A stretch of 18,105 nt of DNA from JBBQZL01 sp038207745 (GTDB taxonomy: Bacteria > Actinomycetota > Thermoleophilia > Solirubrobacterales > 70-9), in NCBI GenBank assembly GCA_038207745.1, contig JBBQZL010000032.1:1-18105 (forward strand). The letters are read 5' to 3'. Every line of letters begins with the position of its first letter. Within the stretch, counting starts at the first letter, position 1. This document shows positions 1 through 6,237 of the stretch, piece by piece. Under the pieces are notes generated by a model, which had not been told where the DNA came from, did no database searches, and saw only the letters and a list, made by a program, of their open reading frames with translations. A program made the position numbers and the translations under genes.

Positions 1-1140
1 GATTCGCCGCAATTCGCGGTAGGCAATCGAAAGGAAGTTGCCGCAGCCGCAGGCAGGATCGAGGACGCGGAACCGATGCAACTCGGTCAGGATCTCCCCT
101 GCCTCCGCATGGGTGTCGACTGCGTCAATCCGATTCGACCAGGGGCGCACGATCGTCGGTTCCACCACCTTCTGGATCTCCGACTCCGGCGTGTAGTGGG
201 CGCCGAGCTGATGCCGGCGCTCCGGCCCGAACACGTCTTGCATCAGCGAGCCGAAAATCGCGGGGTCGACCTTTGACCAATCGAAGCCCGCGATCTCCCT
301 CAGGATTGAGACTTCGTCGTGCAGCAGGTGGATACGGGCCGGCTCCGCGAACAGCGAGCCGTTTACATAGGGAACCCCTTCATAGAGGCCATGCGTTGGA
401 CGAAGCTCGGCGGAATCATTGAGCACGGCGAACAGGCCGCCCAGATCATCGGCACTGGAGCGTGCCGGATTTGCGACCAGATCATCGAGAATCCTGGTGA
501 AGCGAAGATCCTCGATCTGGCCTGTATCTTCGGCGAACATCGCCCAAACGGACTGCAGCAAGAAGCTGCGGCGGTCATGAGTCGAGCCTTCTTCACGCGC
601 CTCGATCTTCGAGAGCAGTGCTGCCAGATTCTCAACAACCTCGATCGTTACCGCAGCGTGATTCTGCTCGAAGACCGGCTCTCGACCGGCGAGAAACAGC
701 AATGCCGTATAGCGGTCAGGCAGGTCTTCCAGATCGAAGGAGACCATTGGCTCCTCGCCGGGGAAACGGCCAGGCTTAAAGATCTCAAACCGCTCGAAGG
801 AACAAAGAACCACGTAAGGGGGTGCAGGCGTTCCGGAATCTGGATCGGCCGACCGCTTCCAATACCCGAGCGCCTGAGCCCTGTGCCTCTCCAATTGCTT
901 CGTCTGGGATGCAGACTTCATCTCGAAGATCGCGACGCCGGGAAACAGGCAATCGATGAATCCGCCGCCATCGCCCTGGTGCTCCTCGAAACGGGCTTCC
1001 TTGGAGAGATCTGTCCCGTAAGCGGCGAAGAGCTCGATCAGAAACGATTGGGCCTCGCCCTTTTCGTAGCCTTTTCGCACGCCCCATTTCGCGACCAGCC
1101 TGGTCAGGTTCGCGCGAATCTCCTGCGCTGTGATCGCCAC
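1..1140 (-). CDS. MmeI-like type IIL restriction-modification enzyme, N-terminal 380 residues (3' end outside window)
   Basis: Reading the minus strand from the GTG at 1140 gives an uninterrupted frame to the window edge. Residues 63-75 (D63, then nine residues, then E73-M-K75) form the D-X9-E-X-K nuclease site of the MmeI family. LGAHYTPES at 312-320 matches the family's helical/motif X region (LGAHYTSE in MmeI), and DPACGCGNF at 361-369 is SAM-binding motif I of the adenine methyltransferase. The order nuclease, helical linker, methylase in one chain is that of MmeI (about 919 residues), so the NPPY motif and target recognition domain should lie beyond the left edge. Such enzymes methylate one strand of an asymmetric site and cut about 20 bases away. 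The start is nine bases after the upstream gene's stop, with no clear ribosome site. Hand-counted GC of sampled 60-base rows is 50-67%, against about 70% in dcw genes, suggesting acquisition. Confidence 0.93.
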   Translation of the reverse strand, partial: MAITAQEIRANLTRLVAKWGVRKGYEKGEAQSFLIELFAAYGTDLSKEARFEEHQGDGGGFIDCLFPGVAIFEMKSASQTKQLERHRAQALGYWKRSADPDSGTPAPPYVVLCSFERFEIFKPGRFPGEEPMVSFDLEDLPDRYTALLFLAGREPVFEQNHAAVTIEVVENLAALLSKIEAREEGSTHDRRSFLLQSVWAMFAEDTGQIEDLRFTRILDDLVANPARSSADDLGGLFAVLNDSAELRPTHGLYEGVPYVNGSLFAEPARIHLLHDEVSILREIAGFDWSKVDPAIFGSLMQDVFGPERRHQLGAHYTPESEIQKVVEPTIVRPWSNRIDAVDTHAEAGEILTELHRFRVLDPACGCGNFLSIAYRELRRI

Positions 1141-1149
1141 CTGGTCGGG

Positions 1150-1539
1150 CTACGCGGCTAAGCCGCCGGCCTTCCCCTCGTCCTCGTCCGACTCCTCGCC
1201 AAACAGGCTGACCTGATCTTCGTCGAGCTCGGGGTCCGATGCCCTGGACGAGCCGAATGGGCGAGGTACTCCCATCTCAGCCTTCCACTGATCCAGGGCT
1301 GCCTGCTCCTCTGCCGTCGGCGGTCGGAAGTAGGCCTTGGACATCGTCTGCTTCAGCAGGGTGGCCAGGTCCGCGGACACTTCATCCATCAGCCTGACCA
1401 ATCGTTCCTCGCCGCCGGAGGCCTCGATTTCCCGAGCCTTCTCGCTGACATTTCTCGCAGCGATCCGAATGTCGTCGAAGGCGCCCTCAACCTTTCGGAA
1501 GGTCGATTCGTCCAGCGCCTGTTCGGGATCCATCGGCAT
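1150..1539 (-). CDS. Small acidic hypothetical protein with a QVSLF clamp-binding-like motif
   Basis: This is a 129-residue protein of a family I do not recognise. Residues about 10-70 look helical and charged, possibly a short coiled coil. Residues 71-96 carry a proline-containing segment (FRPPTAEEQ, VPRPF), and the tail from about 100 is strongly acidic (DPELDEDQ, EESDEDEG). Within the tail, Q109-V-S-L-F113 fits the QxxLF pattern by which many DNA-replication and repair proteins dock on the DnaN sliding clamp; that role is inference. ATG 1539 is the first possible start, because an in-frame TAG lies four codons upstream; a second ATG lies two codons in. No clear Shine-Dalgarno site is visible. 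The stop is nine bases before the restriction-modification gene and in the same frame, so the two are probably co-transcribed. There is no signal peptide or membrane segment. Confidence 0.7.
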   Translation of the reverse strand: MPMDPEQALDESTFRKVEGAFDDIRIAARNVSEKAREIEASGGEERLVRLMDEVSADLATLLKQTMSKAYFRPPTAEEQAALDQWKAEMGVPRPFGSSRASDPELDEDQVSLFGEESDEDEGKAGGLAA

Positions 1540-1628
1540 CTGACCATGCTAGGCAGATGGCCGGAGGCAAAACCTCGGAGTTGCCGGAGATTGGGTGAAA
1601 AAACAATCAGGAAAGGCGAACGATCGCT

Positions 1629-2708
1629 TCAGCCCCGCAGGAAGGGCGGTACGTCGATGTCGCTGTCCTGGACCCGCAGCTTGCGGATGTCGGTGTCGTC
1701 GGCCGATACCCGCGGCTTTGACTCGTAGCGACGGCGCACCCGCTGCGGTGAGCGAGCGAGCAGCTCGAAGCCCTCGAAGCCGGTCGCAATCACGGTTACC
1801 CGGACCTCATCGCCCATCGATTGATCGACAACCGAGCCGAAGATGATGTTGGCGTTCGCGTCCGCCTCGTCCTTGATCAGCTTTGCCGCCTCGTTGACCT
1901 CGAACAAGCCGAGGTCTTCCGGTCCGGTGATGTTGAGCAGCATCCCGGTTGCGCCGTGGATGGATTCCTCGATCAGTGGTGAGGTGATCGCAGCCTTGGC
2001 CGCATCGATGGCACGGCTCTCGCCCGAGGCGGAGCCGACTCCCATCAGGGCCGATCCGGCGTCGCGCATGATCGTGCGAACGTCGGCGAAGTCGAGGTTG
2101 ATCAGACCGGGGATCGTGATCAGGTCGGTGATGCCCTGCACACCCTGTCTGAGGATGTCATCGGCCATCCGGAAGGCGTCAAGGACGCTGGTCCGGCGCT
2201 CGACCGCCTGGAGAAGTTTCTCGTTCGGGACGATGATCAGGGTGTCGACGTTGTTGCGAAGTCGCTCGATGCCCTCGAGGGCCTGCTGCATGCGGCGCTT
2301 GCCCTCGAACTCGAAGGGACGGGTCACCGCTCCTACCGTGAGCGCGCCGATCTCCTCCTTTGCGATCTCCGCGATTATCGGCGCGGCTCCGGTTCCGGTT
2401 CCGCCACCTTCGCCGGCGGTGACAAAGACCATGTCGGCGCCCTTCAGCGCCTCCTTGATCTCGTCACGGCTCTCGGCGGCCGCACCGGCACCGACCTCGG
2501 GATTGCCGCCCGCGCCAAGTCCGCGGGTCAGCTCCTGGCCGATTGAAATCTTGATGTCTGCGTCGCATGCCTGGAGCGCCTGGGCATCAGTGTTGACAGC
2601 CACGAACTCGACCCCGCGAATACCGGCATCGACCATACGGCTGACCGCATTGGTGCCTCCGCCGCCTGCACCGACGACCTTGATCACTGCGAGATAAGTG
2701 GAATCCAT
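1629..2708 (-). CDS. ftsZ: Cell division protein FtsZ
   Basis: FtsZ is the tubulin-like GTPase that polymerises into the cytokinetic ring at midcell. The 359-residue product has the N-terminal GAGGGGTNAV loop (13-22), the tubulin signature GGGTGTG (101-107, preceded by the actinobacterial GE), and the T7 synergy loop NLDFADV (204-210). The last GTP-hydrolysis acidic residues, D206 and D209, are in place. A short linker (about 318-348) ends in the conserved C-terminal peptide DIDVPPFLRG, which in actinobacteria is the docking site for SepF and FtsW. The linker is short compared with many actinobacterial FtsZ proteins. ATG 2708 starts the conserved domain; only a weak purine stretch (AGAGAACGGAAC) precedes it. 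The gene is separated from ftsQ by 336 bases and has its own promoter, so it can be expressed independently of the mur genes. No ftsA lies beside it. Confidence 0.99.
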   Translation of the reverse strand: MDSTYLAVIKVVGAGGGGTNAVSRMVDAGIRGVEFVAVNTDAQALQACDADIKISIGQELTRGLGAGGNPEVGAGAAAESRDEIKEALKGADMVFVTAGEGGGTGTGAAPIIAEIAKEEIGALTVGAVTRPFEFEGKRRMQQALEGIERLRNNVDTLIIVPNEKLLQAVERRTSVLDAFRMADDILRQGVQGITDLITIPGLINLDFADVRTIMRDAGSALMGVGSASGESRAIDAAKAAITSPLIEESIHGATGMLLNITGPEDLGLFEVNEAAKLIKDEADANANIIFGSVVDQSMGDEVRVTVIATGFEGFELLARSPQRVRRRYESKPRVSADDTDIRKLRVQDSDIDVPPFLRG

Positions 2709-2726
2709 GTTCCGTTCTCTTTTAAA

Positions 2727-2744
2727 CGAGTTGAAGCGAGTTGA
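2727..2744 (-). repeat. Tandem 8-base repeat (TCAACTCG twice) upstream of ftsZ
   Basis: On the minus strand TCAACTCG occurs twice with a 2-base spacer, giving a 10-base period, one helical turn. It ends 18 bases before the ftsZ ATG. The upstream flank of one copy extends to GCTTCAACTCG, which is also found on the opposite strand at 17828-17838 in the mraZ leader. It could be a protein-binding site or an RNA-pairing element. Confidence 0.5.
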
Positions 2745-2770
2745 GCCTTTGATCTTCCCGAGCCTGCAGT

Positions 2771-2793
2771 GATGCTCAAGGGTTCAGAGCATC
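2771..2793 (-). other. Stem-loop in the ftsZ 5' leader
   Basis: GATGCTC (2771-2777) and GAGCATC (2787-2793) are perfect 7-base complements around a 9-base loop. The structure lies between the predicted ftsZ transcription start (near 2811) and the start codon. No U-tract follows it, so it is not a standard intrinsic terminator. It may stabilise the leader or affect translation. Confidence 0.5.
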
Positions 2794-2817
2794 CCCGCGA
2801 TTGCGGAAATTGCGCTC

Positions 2818-2846
2818 AACGTAAGGCACTCAGGCGTGTCTGTCAA
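2818..2846 (-). promoter_or_regulatory. Probable sigma-A-type promoter of ftsZ
   Basis: The minus strand reads TTGACA (2846-2841), a 17-base spacer, then TACGTT (2823-2818). The -35 is a perfect consensus, the spacing is optimal, and the -10 fits TAnnnT. Transcription would start near 2811, leaving a leader of about 100 bases. The -10 overlaps a CTCAAC element (2815-2820) that recurs inverted elsewhere in this gap. Confidence 0.7.
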
Positions 2847-2923
2847 CAGCTCGGGCGGCATCCTGCAAAGCCCAACCCTCACTCATTGGTTGAGACTTCG
2901 ATCACTCTAACCCTGTAGTTGAG

Positions 2924-2950
2924 AGTTTAGCTGATCTGCGGCCCTGGCAA
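2924..2950 (-). promoter_or_regulatory. Weak second promoter candidate for ftsZ
   Basis: The minus strand reads TTGCCA (2950-2945), a 15-base spacer and TAAACT (2929-2924). The hexamers are acceptable but the spacing is short. It could be a secondary distal promoter; the case is much weaker than for 2818-2846. Confidence 0.25.
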
Positions 2951-2988
2951 GCCGATCGGGCGGAGATTACGCTTGACAATGGGAATTC

Positions 2989-3007
2989 CCGCGCCGGGTC
3001 GGCGCGG
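2989..3007 (-). terminator. Possible terminator or attenuator hairpin after ftsQ
   Basis: CCGCGCC and GGCGCGG form a perfect 7-bp GC-only stem with a 5-base loop, about 37 bases after the ftsQ stop. No U-tract follows, only the GGGAATTCCC palindrome. High-GC actinobacteria often have U-poor terminator-like hairpins, so it may separate the mur operon from ftsZ, but read-through is quite possible. Confidence 0.35.
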
Positions 3008-3044
3008 CGGCGAATCGGAGACGGTCGAAGCCCGGCGTCGTTCC

Positions 3045-3935
3045 CTAGCCCGACGGAAGCGTGTGTCCGGAGCCGCCCACAGCGGGACGGCTTGGCGATG
3101 ACAGGTCTACATAATCAAGCATGGTCAGTTCTGGATCTGCCAGAACCGCTGCCGCCGACCTCCACTTCTCGGCGGCCTTCGAGGCTGTGCCGAAACGCAG
3201 TTCGATCCCACCGTTGACGATCACGGTGACCCCATTGTCGTCAATCCGGCCCGTCTCGATCAACGGTCTTAGAGCCTGCGGAGCGGCACCAAGCACCTGG
3301 GCGATCGAGAGATCCTCCCCGACGAGCCTGCCATCGACGGGATCCTCCGAAGCCTCGAATGCGGGCAGGTCCGAAGACGAGACGTCGACATCGGGGACCA
3401 GCGTGCCGTCGCCGGCGACCCCGATCTCCTCCGAACCGACGGTGACCACCGCCCCGGGTTGCCGCATCGAGACATCGACCTTCAATGTGTTCGGGAAGTC
3501 CGCCTCGGCTGAGACCGATCGAACGGACGGGAATGGCCTGACAGCCTGCTCGAGCAGCTCGGGCCGGACATGCAGGGTTGTCATCTCACGCGCGGCCGAG
3601 TCGATCGCCGGGCGAAGCGCCGGATCGGCGTTCTTGTCGACGATCCCCTCGATCCTGACCGTGTCAACCGCAACCAGAGAGGAGTCCCGGAACCAGAGGA
3701 AGTAGACCGCCACGAGCACGATTCCAAGCCCGGCCAGGACGATCAGCGATCGCCGGATCCGCCGGATCCTGGCCGCACGCGAGAGCTTCGGCTTTCCCGG
3801 CTTCGGCTTCCTTCCCGGGCCTCTCGATGCTGCCGGCCTCCCGATGGAGGCCCTGGACGCCCGCTTCTTCGCCGCCGTCTTTCCGGCTATGGCTTTCGTC
3901 GAGCGCTTGCGCGGATTGGGTTTCGACCCGGCCAT
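3045..3935 (-). CDS. ftsQ: Cell division protein FtsQ/DivIB
   Basis: FtsQ is a bitopic membrane protein that links early and late divisome parts and regulates the FtsW-FtsI synthase. The 296-residue product has a long, very basic cytoplasmic region (1-62, rich in K, R, P, A), one membrane helix (about 63-82, SLIVLAGLGIVLVAVYFLWF) and a POTRA domain (about 87-160). The POTRA domain contains the typical VDTVRIEG start and the FPNTLKVDV strand. A beta domain follows to about residue 278. ATG 3935 shares its A with the murB stop (TGATG), which fixes the start and implies coupled translation; a longer upstream frame would overlap murB by more than 200 bases. Sequence divergence is normal for this family, and identification rests on topology, the POTRA pattern and position between murB and ftsZ. 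It is the last gene of the tightly packed run. Confidence 0.93.
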   Translation of the reverse strand: MAGSKPNPRKRSTKAIAGKTAAKKRASRASIGRPAASRGPGRKPKPGKPKLSRAARIRRIRRSLIVLAGLGIVLVAVYFLWFRDSSLVAVDTVRIEGIVDKNADPALRPAIDSAAREMTTLHVRPELLEQAVRPFPSVRSVSAEADFPNTLKVDVSMRQPGAVVTVGSEEIGVAGDGTLVPDVDVSSSDLPAFEASEDPVDGRLVGEDLSIAQVLGAAPQALRPLIETGRIDDNGVTVIVNGGIELRFGTASKAAEKWRSAAAVLADPELTMLDYVDLSSPSRPAVGGSGHTLPSG

Positions 3936-4903
3936 CAGGCTCCGCCCGGCTGCCCGGTGCCGAGATCCCAGGCGTCGGGCCGGCTCACGTTCCCGAGCAA
4001 TAGAACTTCGGGTTCGAGCACGACACCGGTCCTCTCGTGGACCTTTCGCCGGGCTTCCGCCATCACCTCGAGCACGTCCGCCGTACTCGCCTCCCCCATG
4101 TTCTCGACGAAGTTCGCGTGCTTCTCCGAGATCCTGGCGCCGCCCCGGGTGAGGCCGCGGCATCCGGCCGCGTCGAGGAGCAGCCCGGCGGTCTGTCCCT
4201 CGGCGCGGGGGTCGTCCGGGTTCTTGAAAGTCGAGCCGAAGGTCTTGATCCCGGAGGGCTGGGCGGCCAGTCGTCTTGCCCTCATACCGGCCAGCGTCTC
4301 CTTGATCTCGGGGGAATCACCGGCCGTGAGGCTGAACCGCACCCGGGCAACGATCTCACCGTCAACCAGATTGGAGTGCCGATACCGGAGGCCAAGCTGG
4401 TCCGGGGTGCGCGTGCTGACGCCTGCTGCCGTGCAGATCTCCACCCACTCGAGCACCCCTGCCAGCTGCCCGCCGTAGGCATTTGCATTCATCCGAACGG
4501 CCCCGCCGACCGTGCCGGGGATGTTTACCCCGAACTCGAGCCCGGAGAGTCCCCAATTGGCAGCCTTGGCGGACGCGGACGGCAGGCGCATCCCACCGCC
4601 ACAGGTAACCCGATCCCCATCCCGCTCGATTCCCGCAAGCTCTCCGTCGAGCTTGATCACCAGGCCGCGAAACCCCTCGTCGCTGATCAGAAGGTTTGAA
4701 CCCGATCCGACCACGGCGATCGCAATCTTCCCGGTGGCGGCCCAGGCAAGCAGAGCCTGGAGGGAGGTCATCTCCGCAGGCCTGGAAAAGAAGTCGGCGG
4801 GGCCGCCGGTCCTGATCGTCGAGATCCCCTTCAGGGGGTGGTCGGCCTCGACACCCTCCGGCAGCGCTTCACCCCCCTGGGGTTGCGTCGGGTCAGCGTC
4901 CAT
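3935..4903 (-). CDS. murB: UDP-N-acetylenolpyruvoylglucosamine reductase MurB
   Basis: MurB is a cytoplasmic FAD enzyme that reduces UDP-GlcNAc-enolpyruvate to UDP-MurNAc with NADPH. In the 322-residue product TIRTGGPADFF (29-39) opens the FAD domain, GSGSNLL (66-72) corresponds to the family's GGGSNLL flavin loop, and IPGTVGGAVRMNANAYG (128-144) is the hallmark FAD-binding stretch. GSTFKNP (223-229) supplies the catalytic serine proton donor. ISEKHANFVEN (258-268) and LEPEV with the late glutamate (297-301) complete the active site. The length and GSTFKNP form fit the shorter type II (Gram-positive) MurB. ATG 4903 shares its A with the murC stop (TGATG). The order murC-murB-ftsQ is usual in dcw clusters. 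I see no sign of damage. Confidence 0.98.
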   Translation of the reverse strand: MDADPTQPQGGEALPEGVEADHPLKGISTIRTGGPADFFSRPAEMTSLQALLAWAATGKIAIAVVGSGSNLLISDEGFRGLVIKLDGELAGIERDGDRVTCGGGMRLPSASAKAANWGLSGLEFGVNIPGTVGGAVRMNANAYGGQLAGVLEWVEICTAAGVSTRTPDQLGLRYRHSNLVDGEIVARVRFSLTAGDSPEIKETLAGMRARRLAAQPSGIKTFGSTFKNPDDPRAEGQTAGLLLDAAGCRGLTRGGARISEKHANFVENMGEASTADVLEVMAEARRKVHERTGVVLEPEVLLLGNVSRPDAWDLGTGQPGGA

Positions 4904-6237
4904 CACTGCCCCTGCTCCGCATGTCGCCCACACTGCTCCACGAGTCTCTCGCCGATCTTGAAGACGTCTCCGGCGCCAATCGTGACCAGGACATCCCCGG
5001 CGGCCAGCCGCGGCGCCATCGCCTCGACCACGGAGTCGGCGCGCGGCAACCACCAGATCGGCATTCCGCCTCCGTGGTCGGCCGCGGCTTCGGCGACGCT
5101 CAATCCGCTCACCCCGGCCAGCTCGCCGATCGGCTCCTCCCTGGCCGGATAGATCTCGAGCACCACGACCTCGTCGGCAAGGGTGAGAGCCTCGCCGAAG
5201 GCATCGGCAAACGCCCTCGTCCTCGAGAAGAGGTGGGGTTGGAAGACGGCGATCAGGTGTTCCGGCTGAAGCGAGCGCATCGCCTCGAGCGCCGCGGCAA
5301 CCTCGGTTGGATGGTGCGCGTAGTCGTCGTATATGCGGGCGCCGTTGCGACTGCCCTTGAGCTCCTGCCGGCGGCGAACGCCCGGAAAGCCCGCAAGCGC
5401 CCCGATCACCTGGTCGGTGTCGAGCCCGGCCAGCTCCAGTGCTGCGATCGCCGCCCGCGCATTGAGGATGTTGTGTTTTCCGGGAACGACTAGGTTGAGA
5501 TCCGACGGGCCCGGTGCGTCCTCGGTGAAGCGGATGCTCGGGCCTCTGGCCGCGATCACGTCGAGTGAGGGATCAACCGGAGCGACAACCCCCTTCGCGG
5601 GCTCGGCAAAGCTCTCGAAGGCCGCGTGAAGCTCCGCGAGCGATCCCCATCGGGCGTGGTGGTCCATCTCGACATTCGTGATCACCGCGATCTCGGGCGC
5701 CAGCTTCAGAAAGCTCGCATCGCTCTCGTCGGCCTCGGCGATCACCCACTCCCCCGTGCCCCAGCCCGCGTTGACCGCGTCGTCGCCGTCTGCGCCGGCA
5801 CCGGGAAGCTCACCGCCGATGAAGAAGCTCGGGTCGTCGCCCGACTCACGCAGGGCCCAGATCAGCATCGCGGTCGTCGTGGTCTTGCCGTGGGTTCCGG
5901 CAATCGCGATCAATCGCTTCTCGGCGCAGAGCTCGGCCAGCAGCTCGCCGCGATGAAGAATCCGCTGATCCCTCCCGAGGGCAAGCGCCATCTCCGGGTT
6001 CTCGGTCGAGATCGCCGTCGACACCACGACCTCGGCGTCCTCGGGCAGATTGCCGCCGTCGTGCCCGACCGCGGGGTCGAGCCCTGCCGATCGAAGCCGC
6101 TCCAGGTAGGAGGACTCGGCCCGATCGCTGCCGGACACGGTTGCACCGAGCTGGTCGCAGACGAGCGCCAGTCCACTCATGCCCGCCCCGCCGATGCCGA
6201 TGAAGTGGAGCCGGCGGTTACTCCAATCGGCGCTCAT
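4903..6237 (-). CDS. murC: UDP-N-acetylmuramate--L-alanine ligase MurC
   Basis: MurC is the ATP-dependent cytoplasmic ligase that adds L-alanine to UDP-MurNAc. The 444-residue product has the N-terminal UDP-binding motif HFIGIGGAGMSG (11-22), the P-loop GTHGKTTT (114-121, with the histidine typical of MurC), EADESD (168-173), NVEMDHH (188-194), GKHNILNA (253-260) and the C-terminal DDYAHHPTE (304-312). The segment between about 221 and 250 is shorter than in most MurC proteins I know, giving a slightly small central domain; all catalytic motifs remain. ATG 6237 overlaps the murG stop by four bases (ATGA), so I prefer it to upstream codons inside murG. The stop overlaps murB by one base. It works between murB (which makes its substrate) and murD. 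Confidence 0.98.
   Translation of the reverse strand: MSADWSNRRLHFIGIGGAGMSGLALVCDQLGATVSGSDRAESSYLERLRSAGLDPAVGHDGGNLPEDAEVVVSTAISTENPEMALALGRDQRILHRGELLAELCAEKRLIAIAGTHGKTTTTAMLIWALRESGDDPSFFIGGELPGAGADGDDAVNAGWGTGEWVIAEADESDASFLKLAPEIAVITNVEMDHHARWGSLAELHAAFESFAEPAKGVVAPVDPSLDVIAARGPSIRFTEDAPGPSDLNLVVPGKHNILNARAAIAALELAGLDTDQVIGALAGFPGVRRRQELKGSRNGARIYDDYAHHPTEVAAALEAMRSLQPEHLIAVFQPHLFSRTRAFADAFGEALTLADEVVVLEIYPAREEPIGELAGVSGLSVAEAAADHGGGMPIWWLPRADSVVEAMAPRLAAGDVLVTIGAGDVFKIGERLVEQCGRHAEQGQ

Larger units (their letters stand above)
2709..3044 (-). other. ftsQ-ftsZ intergenic region / ftsZ leader
   Basis: I found no credible gene in this 336-base gap. In the direction of transcription it holds a GC-rich hairpin just after ftsQ (2989-3007), a perfect GGGAATTCCC palindrome (2981-2990), a weak promoter-like pair (2924-2950), a strong promoter (2818-2846), a 7-bp stem-loop (2771-2793), and a tandem octamer repeat before the start codon (2727-2744). 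GTTGAG occurs at 2740, 2889 and 2918 on the plus strand and CTCAAC at 2815, one copy overlapping the -10 region. The repeat density suggests a regulated ftsZ promoter, but no binding protein can be named. Confidence 0.75.

Noticed and set aside
319..1161. Plus-strand open frame of 280 codons
   Set aside because: It is antisense to the MmeI-like gene, whose minus frame carries clear family motifs over its whole length; the plus-strand translation has no recognisable domain.
1540..1628. Terminator between ftsZ and the small acidic gene
   Set aside because: A T-rich run (TTGTTTTTTC on the minus strand) is present, but the only stem before it is four base pairs (GCGA/TCGC) and some distance away; too weak to call.
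1843..2697. Plus-strand open frame of 284 codons
   Set aside because: It is a shadow of ftsZ: low-complexity serine/alanine/proline-rich translation, no start signals.
1869..2700. FtsZ signature GEGGGTGTG (E in place of the usual M) as a mutation
   Set aside because: The glutamate is the normal form in actinobacterial FtsZ, including Mycobacterium, so it is a lineage marker and not an anomaly.
3936..5053. Longer starts for ftsQ (4163), murB (5053) and murC (6450)
   Set aside because: Each extension overlaps the upstream gene by 150 bases or more and adds non-conserved arginine-rich residues, while an ATG coupled to the upstream stop begins the conserved protein.
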